Below, one piece after another: positions 17,791 through 26,617 of a DNA stretch of 64,000 nucleotides (position 1 is the first letter of the stretch; each line of letters starts with the position of its first letter). The stretch is from the NCBI RefSeq assembly GCF_010078385.1, contig NZ_SIJC01000002.1:372001-436000 (forward strand), given 5' to 3'. The stretch is from Chengkuizengella sediminis (GTDB taxonomy: Bacteria; Bacillota; Bacilli; Paenibacillales; KCTC-33759). The notes beneath the pieces are model-generated. The model did no database searches. It was not told the DNA's origin and worked only from the letters and a program-made list of their open reading frames with translations. Made by a program: the position numbers and the translations under genes.

Positions 17791-17975
17791 AATCAAAGTT
17801 AAAAAAAAATTTGAACATCAGTATTGAATCATGAGTGTTACAGAAGAAAGTCATTTACTCTATTTTGCTTCTAAAATATACATTCAATATCACTTTTACA
17901 TTTTATATTTTCTTCAATTAAAAAGAACTTTAATTTATTAATGATTATTGAAACTCTTCCAAATTTACCCTTCGA

Positions 17976-18010
17976 TTGCCATCACCCAAACAAAAGTTTA
18001 TAATATAAAC
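17976..18010 (+). promoter_or_regulatory. psuK-psuG promoter with overlapping palindromic operator
   Basis: TTGCCA (17976-17981) and TATAAT (17999-18004) are 17 bp apart, a good sigma-A promoter. The perfect palindrome GTTTATAATATAAAC (17996-18010) covers the -10, so a dimeric regulator bound there would block initiation. The rest of the 319-bp gap from 17730 holds only the preceding terminator and AT-rich sequence. Confidence 0.65.
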
Positions 18011-18048
18011 AAACATCATAAAATTAGTTTACTGAAGGTGGTGAAACC

Positions 18049-19167
18049 ATGAATCAAAAAGAACAACGCATCCTTCATCTAATCCAAGAAAATCCTTTTA
18101 TCACTCAAAACGAACTAGCAGAAAAATTGGAATTATCACGACCTGCTGTAGCAAACTATATTTCCACACTTACAAAAAAAGGAAAACTTGTTGGACGAGC
18201 ATACATTTTACCTAAGGAAAAACATATTACTTGTATAGGTGGCGCAAATGTAGATCGTAAAGCACAGGTGATAGGATCAGCTCAATATGGAACATCAAAT
18301 CCAGTCACTTCTTTTAAATCAACTGGGGGAGTTGCACGAAACATTGCAGAAAACCTTGGTAGATTAGAAAGTTCAGTTTCACTTCTAACACTTCTAGGAG
18401 AGGATTCTGAAGGGGAGTGGTTATTAGAAAAAAGCAAACCTTATATCGATATGAGTTTAATTTATAAAATTCCGAACAGCAATACAGGGGCTTATACAGC
18501 AGTCATTGATTCTGATGGGGAAATGGTCATCGCATTATCTGAAATGTCTATTATCGATCAAATGGAAGTATCTCATGTGCAAAAAAGGTGGGGGCGTATT
18601 GCTGGTTCAGATTTAATATTAATGGATACAAATTTACCTCCTGAAGTCATCGAACACATCATAAAACAAAGTTACATCAAAAACATCCCAGTTTGTATTG
18701 CTTCTGTTTCATCTCCTAAGATCAATAAAATTCCTGAGGATTGTACAGGAGTGACTTGGTTGATTTTAAACCGAGATGAAGCTGAAACTTTAACAGGTAT
18801 ACCTTTAAATGAGGAAAACAACTATAAAAAAGCTACAGATATAATGATCGCAAAAGGAATAGAAAATATAGTGATTACACTTGGAGAACAAGGCGTATTT
18901 TATGCTACTAACAAGGGAGAGTCAGAGTATATTCTTCCTCCAGAAATCCATGTTCAAGATGTTACAGGTGCTGGGGATTCACTAATAGCTGGAATAGTTT
19001 ATGCCACACTTCAAGGTGAAGATATACAAACGGCTTGTAAATATGGGATGTCTTGTTCAGCAATTACTTTACAAACAAATGAAACAGTACATTCTGGATT
19101 AAACAAAAAAGTGTTACATGAAGGATATACAACTTATTTTGAAGGGGAAGATCAACATGAAACTTAA
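18049..19167 (+). CDS. psuK: pseudouridine kinase, PfkB family with N-terminal winged helix
   Basis: Phosphorylates pseudouridine to its 5'-phosphate, the substrate of the next gene. Residues 1-60 form a helix-turn-helix ([21 protein letters not shown]), followed by a PfkB sugar-kinase domain: [10 protein letters not shown] near its start, [16 protein letters not shown], and the catalytic [15 protein letters not shown] (Asp as base, GAGD anion hole). HTH-PfkB fusions of this type occur in YeiC-like pseudouridine kinases. The fused DNA-binding domain and the palindrome over the promoter suggest autoregulation by substrate. It overlaps psuG by 11 bp. Assignment to pseudouridine relies largely on the psuG partner. 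Confidence 0.88.
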   Translation: MNQKEQRILHLIQENPFITQNELAEKLELSRPAVANYISTLTKKGKLVGRAYILPKEKHITCIGGANVDRKAQVIGSAQYGTSNPVTSFKSTGGVARNIAENLGRLESSVSLLTLLGEDSEGEWLLEKSKPYIDMSLIYKIPNSNTGAYTAVIDSDGEMVIALSEMSIIDQMEVSHVQKRWGRIAGSDLILMDTNLPPEVIEHIIKQSYIKNIPVCIASVSSPKINKIPEDCTGVTWLILNRDEAETLTGIPLNEENNYKKATDIMIAKGIENIVITLGEQGVFYATNKGESEYILPPEIHVQDVTGAGDSLIAGIVYATLQGEDIQTACKYGMSCSAITLQTNETVHSGLNKKVLHEGYTTYFEGEDQHET

Positions 19168-20080
19168 ATCATTCATAGAATATTCACAAGAGGTATTAGA
19201 AGCCAAAAATAATAATAAACCGGTGGTTGCTTTAGAATCCACGATTATCTCTCATGGAATGCCTTATCCACAAAATGTAGAAACAGCGAAAACAGTGGAA
19301 CAGATTATTCGAGACAATGGTGCTGTACCAGCTACAATTGCCATCATCAATGGAAAAATAAAAATAGGATTAACGGAAGATGAAATTGAATTTTTAGCAA
19401 AAAGTGATGAGATTGAGAAAGCGAGTCGAAGAGATTTACCCTATTTATTAATGAAAAAGAAACATGGTGCTACAACCGTAGCAGCAACGATGATTTGTGC
19501 GAATTTAGCAAACGTCGAAGTGTTCGTAACAGGTGGAATTGGTGGTGTACATCGTGAAGCGGAAACGACGATGGACATTTCAGCAGATTTACAAGAACTT
19601 GCTAAAACGAATGTAGCAGTCGTATGTGCTGGCGCAAAATCTATATTGGATATCGGTTTGACATTAGAATATTTAGAAACATATGGTGTGCCTGTACTTG
19701 GATATGAAACAAAAACGTTACCTGCCTTTTATTCACGTTCAAGTGCATTTGAGGTCGATTATCAAGTGAATTCAACAAGTGAAGTTGCCGAGATGATTGA
19801 TACGAAATGGGGATTAGGATTAGATGGTGGAGTTGTCATCGCAAACCCAGTTCCTAAAGAAGATGAACTTTCACCCGAATTTATGAATCAAATTATAAAT
19901 CAGGCTTTATCAGAAGCAAAGGAAAATAACATCTCTGGTAAAGAAACAACGCCATTTTTATTGGATAAGGTAAAAGAATTAACAAAAGGTCAAAGTTTAG
20001 TAACCAATATAGCACTTGTGGAGAACAATGCTAATGTGGGCGCACAAATTGCAGTTCAGCTTCATGCTTTAAAGAAGTAA
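19157..20080 (+). CDS. psuG: pseudouridine-5'-phosphate glycosidase
   Basis: Splits the C-C glycosidic bond of pseudouridine 5'-phosphate to uracil and ribose 5-phosphate. Highly characteristic family blocks are [68 protein letters not shown] (metal and phosphate site) and [10 protein letters not shown]. 307 residues is typical. The start at 19157 is preferred, giving an 11-bp overlap with psuK; GAAGGGGAAG precedes it. Together the two genes form a complete salvage pathway for pseudouridine from RNA turnover. Confidence 0.96.
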   Translation: MKLKSFIEYSQEVLEAKNNNKPVVALESTIISHGMPYPQNVETAKTVEQIIRDNGAVPATIAIINGKIKIGLTEDEIEFLAKSDEIEKASRRDLPYLLMKKKHGATTVAATMICANLANVEVFVTGGIGGVHREAETTMDISADLQELAKTNVAVVCAGAKSILDIGLTLEYLETYGVPVLGYETKTLPAFYSRSSAFEVDYQVNSTSEVAEMIDTKWGLGLDGGVVIANPVPKEDELSPEFMNQIINQALSEAKENNISGKETTPFLLDKVKELTKGQSLVTNIALVENNANVGAQIAVQLHALKK

Positions 20081-20122
20081 AAAATATATACAAATAGTGA
20101 AAATTCTCTTTTCATATTAGAT

Positions 20123-20162
20123 GAAGACGGTGAACAACTTTGTTGAGCATCGTCTTTTTAGT
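20123..20162 (+). terminator. intrinsic terminator after psuG
   Basis: AAGACG and CGTCTT arms with inner AACAA/TTGTT pairing and a T-rich tail. Confidence 0.82.
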
Positions 20163-20271
20163 ATAATTAAACTATAAGTTTAATCATTTCCTGTGAACAT
20201 TTTGTGTAATTGATGAAAATGAATGTTACATTTGTTATGATCTTTTAGGGAAAATTAATCAAAAAGTACTT

Positions 20272-20284
20272 GTTCAAAAAGTTC
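20272..20284 (+). repeat. isolated copy of the MITE terminal repeat
   Basis: GTTCAAAAAGTTC is identical to the left end of the element before dinG. No second arm was found nearby. It sits in the leader of the hydroxyacyl-CoA dehydrogenase gene. Confidence 0.5.
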
Positions 20285-20319
20285 TTTTAATAAATTTATA
20301 AATAAAAAAGGTGATACTA

Positions 20320-21189
20320 TTGTTTAAAAAAATAGGAGTTGTTGGGGCAGGTACAATGGGTCAAGGCATTGCAGAAATGCTTTCCAAAAAAGGACTCGAA
20401 GTGTACCTTGTTGAAAAAACAGAGGAAAAACTAGAACAATCATGGAATAGTATTGAGATCAGCTTAGACAAACAATTAGAGAAATGGGCAATAACTGAAG
20501 CAGAGAAAAAATTGACCCTATCTAAAATTGAAAAAATTACAAATGTACATAAGCTATCTGAATGTGAAATGATCATAGAAACCATTACTGAAAATTTACG
20601 TGATAAGAAAAAAGTATTTGAAATGTTAGATGAAATTTGTTCTCCAGACGTTATTCTAGCTAGTAATACTTCAACATTAAGTTTAACGGAACTGGCAAGT
20701 AAAACAAAACATCCTGAAAGAGTAATTGGATTACATTTTTTACACCCTGTTGCTGAAATTGATTTAGTGGAAATTATAAGAGGATTAAGAACATCTGAAG
20801 AAACCTTTCTAAGTACATTGAATTTTGTGCAAGAAACGATAGAGAAAAAAGGGATTATGGTTTACGAATCCCCAGGGTTTGTTACTTCCCGTTTAATCTG
20901 TTTATTAATTAATGAAGCACTTCACACATTAGAGGAAGGTGTCGCTTCTGCAGAGGATATTGATACAGCAATGAGACTGGGTTATGATTTCCGTTATGGT
21001 CCGCTTGAAATGTGTGATCGATTTGGATTGGATGCTGTATTGGCAGCATTGGATCGTTTATTCCGTGAATTTGGAGATTTGAAATATCGTCCATCTTATT
21101 TATTGAAAAAGATGGTAAGAGCTGGTAATCTTGGAGTGAAAACAGGAGAGGGATTTTTTAGATATGATGTGGATGGTGATCGGATATGA
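20320..21189 (+). CDS. 3-hydroxyacyl-CoA dehydrogenase (3-hydroxybutyryl-CoA type)
   Basis: NAD-dependent oxidation of (S)-3-hydroxyacyl-CoA, or the reverse in butyrate-type metabolism. The N-terminal Rossmann motif is VGAGTMGQGIAEML; the catalytic His lies in GLHFLHPVAEIDLVEII, with Glu in that stretch; NSTS-like SNTSTLSL and SPGFVTSRL are typical. The C-terminal domain ends GVKTGEGFFRY. At about 289 residues it is the single-domain Hbd/PaaH/MmgB type. AAAGGTGAT (20307-20315) favours the TTG at 20320 rather than the GTG at 20311. Its stop overlaps ackA (ATGA), so the two are coupled. Confidence 0.88.
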   Translation: MFKKIGVVGAGTMGQGIAEMLSKKGLEVYLVEKTEEKLEQSWNSIEISLDKQLEKWAITEAEKKLTLSKIEKITNVHKLSECEMIIETITENLRDKKKVFEMLDEICSPDVILASNTSTLSLTELASKTKHPERVIGLHFLHPVAEIDLVEIIRGLRTSEETFLSTLNFVQETIEKKGIMVYESPGFVTSRLICLLINEALHTLEEGVASAEDIDTAMRLGYDFRYGPLEMCDRFGLDAVLAALDRLFREFGDLKYRPSYLLKKMVRAGNLGVKTGEGFFRYDVDGDRI

Positions 21190-22382
21190 AAATATTAGTG
21201 ATCAATGCAGGTAGTTCATCTTTGAAATACCAACTATATAATATGGAAAATGAATCAGTACTCGCAAAGGGAAGGGTGGAAAGAATTGGTTTTGAATCCT
21301 CAATATTGTCTCATGAACCTGAGGGTAAACCTGAAGTAACAGAAGTGAGTGAGATTCTAGATCATACAACAGCAATAAAAAAAGTAGTGCAAATGTTAGT
21401 CCATCAAGAACATGGTATAATAAAATCTGTTGATGAAATTGAAGCGGTTGGTCATCGCGTAGTGCATGGAGGGGAGAGTTTTTCTAACTCTGTCATCGTA
21501 ACACAAGAGGTTAAACAAGAAATTAAAAAATTGTTTGACTTAGCTCCATTACATAATCCTGCTCATATGATGGGAATTCAAGCCGTTGAGATAACAATGC
21601 CAAACATTCCTCAAGCAGTTGTATTTGATACCGCATTTCATCAGACCATGCCTGCATCCTCTTATCTTTATCCAATACCTAAGGCATTATATAAGAAATA
21701 CAAAATCAGAAGATATGGATTTCATGGAACATCACATGATTATGTAAGTCAAAGAGCTGCTGAATTTTTAGGTGAGAATCTAGAAGACCTTAAAATTGTC
21801 ACCTGCCATATAGGAAATGGTGTAAGTTGTACAGCTATAAAAGATGGTAAATCTTTTGACACTAGTATGGGGATGACTCCATTAGAAGGATTAATGATGG
21901 GAACACGAAGTGGTGATTTAGATCCTGCTGTTGTACCTTATATTATGGGGAAAGTAGATTTAAGAATATCAGAAGTGAATTCCATGTTAAATAAACATAG
22001 TGGGCTCATGGCTATTTCTGGGCACAGCAGTGACATGAGAGAAATTGAAGAGGATATGAATGAAGGAGATGCTAATGCTAAGCTTGCTTTTGATATGTAT
22101 GAATATCGATTGCGAAAATATATTGGTTCTTATGCTGCTGCTATGGATGGTATGGATGTTCTTGTGTTTACAGCGGGGGTTGGTGAAAATTCAGTTACTT
22201 TAAGAAAAAGAATTTGTGAACAATTGACCTTTTTTGGAATTGAATTAGATGATAATATAAATGAGACTAGGTCTTCTGAAGAACGTAGAATTTCATCCAA
22301 CAATTCAAAAGTAGAAGTGTTAGTGATACCTACGAATGAAGAATTAGTTATTGCTAGAGATACTTATAAACTTATAAAGTAA
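21186..22382 (+). CDS. ackA: acetate kinase
   Basis: Interconverts acetate + ATP and acetyl phosphate + ADP, giving ATP by overflow metabolism. The ASKHA fold motifs are complete: INAGSSSLKYQLY, GHRVVHGGE, VFDTAFHQTMP, RYGFHGTSHDYVSQR, CHIGNGVS, TRSGDLDP and FTAGVGENS. At 398 residues it fits AckA rather than butyrate kinase (about 355 and lacking the RYGFHGTSH signature). It shares 4 bp with the preceding dehydrogenase gene; there is no pta in this window. Confidence 0.95.
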   Translation: MKILVINAGSSSLKYQLYNMENESVLAKGRVERIGFESSILSHEPEGKPEVTEVSEILDHTTAIKKVVQMLVHQEHGIIKSVDEIEAVGHRVVHGGESFSNSVIVTQEVKQEIKKLFDLAPLHNPAHMMGIQAVEITMPNIPQAVVFDTAFHQTMPASSYLYPIPKALYKKYKIRRYGFHGTSHDYVSQRAAEFLGENLEDLKIVTCHIGNGVSCTAIKDGKSFDTSMGMTPLEGLMMGTRSGDLDPAVVPYIMGKVDLRISEVNSMLNKHSGLMAISGHSSDMREIEEDMNEGDANAKLAFDMYEYRLRKYIGSYAAAMDGMDVLVFTAGVGENSVTLRKRICEQLTFFGIELDDNINETRSSEERRISSNNSKVEVLVIPTNEELVIARDTYKLIK

Positions 22383-22432
22383 TTAGGGGAGAGTAAAGAT
22401 TTCAATTAAATTAAGTGTAAAAGGGTGATGAT

Positions 22433-23728
22433 ATGAGTAATAAATGTATGGTTCGTGAAGTTGGACAATATGTAGGACAGGAAGTAACAATCGGATGTTG
22501 GGTTCACAATAAAAGATCAAGCGGGAAAATTCAATTTTTACAATTAAGAGATGGTACTGGTTTTATCCAAGGTGTCATGGTTAAACAAGAAGTAGAAGAA
22601 GAAATCTGGTTAGCAGCTAAAGAGTTAACTCAAGAAAGCTCTTTATATGCGACAGGAATTGTAAGGGAAGAAGAGAGAAGTCCTTCCGGATTTGAGCTAA
22701 CTTTAACAGGTGTAAAAGTCATCCACCTAACAAAAGATTATCCAATTACTCCGAAGGAACATGGTGTTGACTTTTTAATGGACCATCGTCATTTATGGAT
22801 GCGTGCACCTAGACAACGTGCAATTTTGGTCATTCGAAATGAAATTATTAGAGCAGTACATCAGTTTTTTAATGAAAAAGGGTTCACAATGGTGGATGCA
22901 CCGATTCTTACGCCTTCATCATGTGAAGGAACGACAGAATTATTTCATACAAAATATTTTGAAGAAGATGCTTTTCTTTCACAAAGTGGACAACTCTATA
23001 TGGAAGCAGCTGCTATGGCACTAGGGCGTGTATATTCCTTTGGTCCAACATTCAGAGCAGAAAAATCAAAAACACGTAGACATTTGATAGAATTTTGGAT
23101 GATTGAACCTGAGATGGCGTTTGTAGAACATGAGGAAAGCTTACAAATACAAGAACAATTTATTTCACACATCGTACAATCGGTTCTGGAAAATTGCCAA
23201 AAAGAGCTTAAATTTTTGAAGAGAGATTTAAGTAAACTTGAACAAATTACAGGGGACTTCCCTCGTATTACATACGATGAAGCGATTCAGTTTTTACAAG
23301 ATAAAGATTTTGAGATTAAATGGGGAGAGGATTTTGGGGCTCCACACGAAACAGCTATTGCTGAACATTATGATAAACCCGTATTTATCACAAATTATCC
23401 AACAGAGTTAAAATCATTTTACATGAAACCTGATCCAGAACGACCAGAAGTCGTTTTATGTGCAGACCTTATTGCCCCTGAAGGATATGGTGAAATCATC
23501 GGAGGAAGTCAAAGAATAGATGACGTACAATTAATGGAACAGCGATTTGCTGAGCATAAATTATCCGAGGAAGCGTATCAATGGTATATGGATTTAAGAA
23601 CGTATGGTTCTGTTCCTCATTCTGGTTTTGGACTAGGATTAGAAAGAACGGTAGCTTGGATTTGTGGAATAGAGCATGTTCGCGAAACGATTCCGTTCCC
23701 ACGTCTATTACATCGCATGTACCCATAA
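22433..23728 (+). CDS. asnS: asparaginyl-tRNA synthetase
   Basis: Class IIb synthetase of 431 residues. The N-terminal OB-fold anticodon-binding domain covers about 1-110 ([24 protein letters not shown]-type). The catalytic domain has motif 1 ([23 protein letters not shown]), motif 2 ([21 protein letters not shown]) and motif 3 ([15 protein letters not shown]). The [11 protein letters not shown] pattern separates AsnRS from AspRS. AAAGGGTGATG precedes the ATG. It is followed by dnaD, the usual Bacillales order. Confidence 0.96.
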   Translation: MSNKCMVREVGQYVGQEVTIGCWVHNKRSSGKIQFLQLRDGTGFIQGVMVKQEVEEEIWLAAKELTQESSLYATGIVREEERSPSGFELTLTGVKVIHLTKDYPITPKEHGVDFLMDHRHLWMRAPRQRAILVIRNEIIRAVHQFFNEKGFTMVDAPILTPSSCEGTTELFHTKYFEEDAFLSQSGQLYMEAAAMALGRVYSFGPTFRAEKSKTRRHLIEFWMIEPEMAFVEHEESLQIQEQFISHIVQSVLENCQKELKFLKRDLSKLEQITGDFPRITYDEAIQFLQDKDFEIKWGEDFGAPHETAIAEHYDKPVFITNYPTELKSFYMKPDPERPEVVLCADLIAPEGYGEIIGGSQRIDDVQLMEQRFAEHKLSEEAYQWYMDLRTYGSVPHSGFGLGLERTVAWICGIEHVRETIPFPRLLHRMYP

Positions 23729-23734
23729 GTGAAT

Positions 23735-23767
23735 GTTCAAAAAGTATGGAAAACCTCCTTTTTGAAC
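23735..23767 (+). repeat. short hairpin made of the MITE ends
   Basis: GTTCAAAAAG (23735-23744) and CTTTTTGAAC (23758-23767) are perfect inverted 10-bp arms, the same sequence as the ends of the element before dinG, here with only 13 bases between them. It lies between asnS and dnaD, with no T tail, so it is not a standard terminator. Confidence 0.55.
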
Positions 23768-23800
23768 CAAAAGATAAGATCAATGAGGAGGCAGATTTGA

Positions 23801-24481
23801 ATGAATAACAGCTTTGACATCTCTCAGATATCAAAAGGAATTCAAATGGGTATAAAAGAGGGAACTGTAACTGTTCCTAACTTATTATTAAAATATTATA
23901 AAAAACTGAATCTTTCTGAAGTGGAAGTGATGATGATCATTCATATCCTTTCTTTTAAGGAAAAAGATCACAAAGATTTTCCAACATTAGAGGAAATTCA
24001 ATTCAGAATGAGTGTCTCCCCTGATCAAGTTATTTACTTTATGCAAAAAATGATGAAGGACGGTATTTTAAATATAGATGAACACATTGATCCTGTTACA
24101 GGTATGCAGTCTGAACGATATAATTTGGAAGCTATAAATGAGAAATTAATTGAATGTTATATAGATGACATTTTGATGTCGGATTCAACTGAGCTAGATC
24201 ATAATGAGATTGAATCACAAAATGAATCAAACCTATTTTCGGTTTTTGAAAAAGAATTTGCTAGACCTCTATCACCCATGGAGCTTGAGACGATATCAGG
24301 TTGGATTGATCATGATCAATATAAAGAGGAACTTATTTTGGCGGCTCTAAAAGAAGCAGTTTTTGCAGGTAAAGTACATTTTCGATATATTGATCGGATT
24401 TTATTAGATTGGAATCGAAATCGAGTTTTTACTGCTCAACAAGCGAAAGATTATTCGCAGAAGTTTAGAGGAGTCAGATAA
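23801..24481 (+). CDS. dnaD: DnaD-family primosome protein
   Basis: Early component of the primosome that acts with DnaA, DnaB and DnaI to load the helicase at oriC or restart sites. The N-terminal winged-helix (DDBH1) domain covers about residues 1-110, with LNLSEVEVMMIIHILSF and FPTLEEIQFRMSVSPDQV. The C-terminal DDBH2 domain has the hallmark FEKEFARPLSPMELETISGW and the YIDRILLDWNRNRV motif (family YxxxIxxxW). 226 residues. GAGGAGG at 23784-23790 precedes the ATG. nth, which often follows dnaD, is absent here; the conserved block ends with the terminator after this gene. Confidence 0.93.
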   Translation: MNNSFDISQISKGIQMGIKEGTVTVPNLLLKYYKKLNLSEVEVMMIIHILSFKEKDHKDFPTLEEIQFRMSVSPDQVIYFMQKMMKDGILNIDEHIDPVTGMQSERYNLEAINEKLIECYIDDILMSDSTELDHNEIESQNESNLFSVFEKEFARPLSPMELETISGWIDHDQYKEELILAALKEAVFAGKVHFRYIDRILLDWNRNRVFTAQQAKDYSQKFRGVR

Positions 24482-24503
24482 ATTTATATTTGTTTAAATA
24501 ATG

Positions 24504-24540
24504 AAAGCTATTGATAGTTTACTATTGATAGCTTTTTATG
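24504..24540 (+). terminator. intrinsic terminator after dnaD
   Basis: AAAGCTAT and ATAGCTTT arms with a partly paired AT-rich loop and a T5 tail. It marks the end of the conserved core block. Confidence 0.8.
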
Positions 24541-24624
24541 ATTTTGTAAAATGAAAAATAAGTGCACTCTTGCCTAGTTAGAGCATATACTGCCATTGTT
24601 AAAACATATCAAGGAGGAAGTGAC

Positions 24625-25266
24625 TTGATCATGAGAAACAATGGGACAAATCGTATAGATCACAATAATAAAAATATGTATTCTTTTAGACATCAGTCAA
24701 CTGAGTATGTACCTGCAACTAATAAAGTGTATGCAGGGCAAACTATTAGCACCTACATTCCTGGTTATGGGAATGTGCGAGCGTACGTAAGAAGTGTTAA
24801 CCAATTTAATGGAATGTTGGGGCTTGATATACATTCTGTATATGGCAGTTGGCAGCCCATACAAGTTCATTATTCATATTTGGTTGGATCAGCTCTACCC
24901 CCTTTCCGAGTAAATCCTTTTGAAATTTTAAGTTGTACAAACAATTGGATCGAATTTAAGTTAACCGACGGAACTGTTATTACTGCTTATCTTAAATCTT
25001 TTAATATGAATCATGTAGAGGGTTTTGTCTCCCACAATGCTTTTAAATCAATGATATGTCAAGGAAAGGTTATAATGAACGAAGAAGAAGCAAAGCCATG
25101 TCTCAAACAATGGGTTACAGTAGTACTACACAATGATATGTCATTATCCTTTTATTTAACAAGTTATAACCAAAACTATGTTGGTGGCTATTTAAAAATA
25201 TCTGAGTTGCTTCCACTATCAAATAATGTAGAGTCTGTTGTCTGTTTAGGAAATGGAGATATTTAG
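24625..25266 (+). CDS. uncharacterised protein with three internal repeats
   Basis: About 213 residues with no recognised family, signal peptide or membrane segment. Three similar blocks of about 35 residues can be aligned by eye: TISTYIPGYGNVRAYVRSVN, WIEFKLTDGTVITAYLKSFN and WVTVVLHNDMSLSFYLTSYN. Each continues with a short N-x-V-x-G segment, implying a strand-rich repeat fold. AAGGAGG (24611-24617) is best spaced for the TTG at 24625; the ATG at 24631 is the alternative. It is the first gene beyond the conserved core block and is monocistronic. Confidence 0.65.
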   Translation: MIMRNNGTNRIDHNNKNMYSFRHQSTEYVPATNKVYAGQTISTYIPGYGNVRAYVRSVNQFNGMLGLDIHSVYGSWQPIQVHYSYLVGSALPPFRVNPFEILSCTNNWIEFKLTDGTVITAYLKSFNMNHVEGFVSHNAFKSMICQGKVIMNEEEAKPCLKQWVTVVLHNDMSLSFYLTSYNQNYVGGYLKISELLPLSNNVESVVCLGNGDI

Positions 25267-25278
25267 GAACATTTAATT

Positions 25279-25316
25279 GAAAAGCTTCTTCACGGGGTGT
25301 GATAGAAGCTTTTGTA
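25279..25316 (+). terminator. intrinsic terminator
   Basis: AAAAGCTTCT and AGAAGCTTTT, perfect 10-bp arms. Confidence 0.85.
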
Positions 25317-25365
25317 TGCCTTAAAATTCTATTACTCTATTGACCTCCTCTTCAAGACTTAATGA

Positions 25366-25761
25366 TTAACATCCTGTGTTTTCTATTAATGGTGCACATA
25401 TTCTCATTAACTGATCTTGAGTAAGGGTAAGGCCACTCACTGTAAATCCATCAGCATCTGCTGCAAAAGTATTCACGATGACGTTTTTACTACCTGGATG
25501 TTTGATCCTTATTTCATAGTGTACTGTATTTAAAGTATCATCAAATTCCATTGTTTCACCTGGAGATAAATCAACCTCCTGATCGAAGAGGACTACAGGT
25601 GGGGAGGGAACCCAATCTATGACTTGAAATCGAACCGTCTCTGTTTTTTTTGAATTTAGATTCACTAGCTCTAAGTGTGCATTTACCGTATCTTCAGTCG
25701 TATTTAATACTCCCGTTGATAATACTTTACATTTTCTTTTTTTAAATTTTTTTCGACCCAT
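25366..25761 (-). CDS. uncharacterised small beta-rich protein
   Basis: 131 residues beginning MGRKKFKKRKCKVLSTG, with AGGAGGTG directly upstream of the ATG; an earlier in-frame start lies within that site. The rest alternates strands (VNAHLELVNLNSKKTETVRF, EVDLSPGETMEFDDTLN, HYEIRIKHPGSKNVIVNTFA), a pattern of a single immunoglobulin-like or jelly-roll sandwich. It has no signal peptide. The basic, lysine-rich N-terminus and strand-rich body recall spore-coat or exosporium small proteins, but this is a guess. It is convergent with the repeat protein to its left. Confidence 0.62.
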   Translation of the reverse strand: MGRKKFKKRKCKVLSTGVLNTTEDTVNAHLELVNLNSKKTETVRFQVIDWVPSPPVVLFDQEVDLSPGETMEFDDTLNTVHYEIRIKHPGSKNVIVNTFAADADGFTVSGLTLTQDQLMRICAPLIENTGC

Positions 25762-25930
25762 TGAAACACCTCCTATCATTTTAGATATAATATTCTATGC
25801 TTGCTAGATTACTAATGTATAGACAAGTAACACATGCTATTAAAAAACCACTCCTACCTATTAAAAAACCACTTTTGAACAAAACTCCTATAGGAGCCTT
25901 TGAGATATTTAATTCTAGGGGCATCATATG

Positions 25931-25966
25931 TAGAAAATAACAAAAGACCTCACAGTTAGAGGTCTA
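25931..25966 (-). terminator. intrinsic terminator (minus strand) after the secreted protein gene
   Basis: Read on the minus strand, AGACCTC and GAGGTCT arms are followed by TTTGTTATTTT. Confidence 0.7.
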
Positions 25967-26377
25967 GGGAGTAAAATTCAATTTTGTTAAAAATGTATCT
26001 GTATCACCTTCAAATGTAAAAAAGAGAGGTCTATTTTCCTTATCAAAAACCATTAAATAGGGAGCTTCTCGAGTAGAAAATACAATGATGACTTCATCTA
26101 CAAGCTCATTTATCCATTGGTTTTTTACTAAAAAACTAGGATCTAAAGGAATTTTTACTAAATATCCTTCGCTTGGAATAGGATCAATTCTAACATATAA
26201 CCCTGTTATCCCTTTAAGAAATGTCTCTGCATCTTGTTGTAAGCCTATATTGACTTTAATATATTTGAGGACTTCTCCTTTACTTATGTCAAAAATTTCA
26301 ATCTGTTTATTGGTCTGTGCAATAACAGTTTCGAAAATTAAACTAATAAATAGTATCAGTATTATTTTTTTAATCAT
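25964..26377 (-). CDS. uncharacterised secreted protein
   Basis: 137 residues. The N-terminus (MIKKIILILFISLIFETVIAQ) is a signal peptide with a plausible cleavage after Ala. The mature part, about 115 residues, is strand-rich and shows no motif that I can name; VDEVIIVFSTREAPYLMVFD and RPLFFTFEGDTDTFL are its most hydrophobic strands. ATGAGGTGGG precedes the ATG at 26377. It is transcribed divergently from the sensor kinase operon, with about 240 bp between them, and has its own terminator. Confidence 0.65.
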   Translation of the reverse strand: MIKKIILILFISLIFETVIAQTNKQIEIFDISKGEVLKYIKVNIGLQQDAETFLKGITGLYVRIDPIPSEGYLVKIPLDPSFLVKNQWINELVDEVIIVFSTREAPYLMVFDKENRPLFFTFEGDTDTFLTKLNFTP

Positions 26378-26501
26378 TAGAACCCACCTCATTGGTATTA
26401 TTCCCTAAAAGTGAGGTAGCAATTTATATAAGACTATTCGTTTTTTGTTTTATTTGGAAAACATATTGATTATACAGCTTTTTAAAATTACATGATGGAT
26501 T

Positions 26502-26535
26502 TTGTAAGAATTTTGTGAGAGGAATTTGATATATT
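26502..26535 (+). promoter_or_regulatory. kinase-gene promoter with paired SARP-type direct repeats
   Basis: TTGTAAGA (26502-26509) and TTGTGAGA (26513-26520) are direct repeats with 11-bp period. Nine bases later comes TATATT (26530-26535) with a TG extension at 26527-26528. The same arrangement occurs before the RCC1 surface gene at 30782-30815. No -35 consensus is present, as expected for an activator-dependent promoter. Confidence 0.65.
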
Positions 26536-26617
26536 ATAGATTAACGAATATAAACAGAAAAAAGTAATTTAGGTCAAATATATCCGATAAAAATAGACGG
26601 ATTAGTAGGAGTATAGA

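Noticed and set aside
20195-20225. CTGTGAACATTTTGTGTAA as a Rex operator before the hydroxyacyl-CoA dehydrogenase gene
   Set aside because: Rex sites are inverted repeats of TTGTGAA; here the halves are in direct orientation and imperfect.
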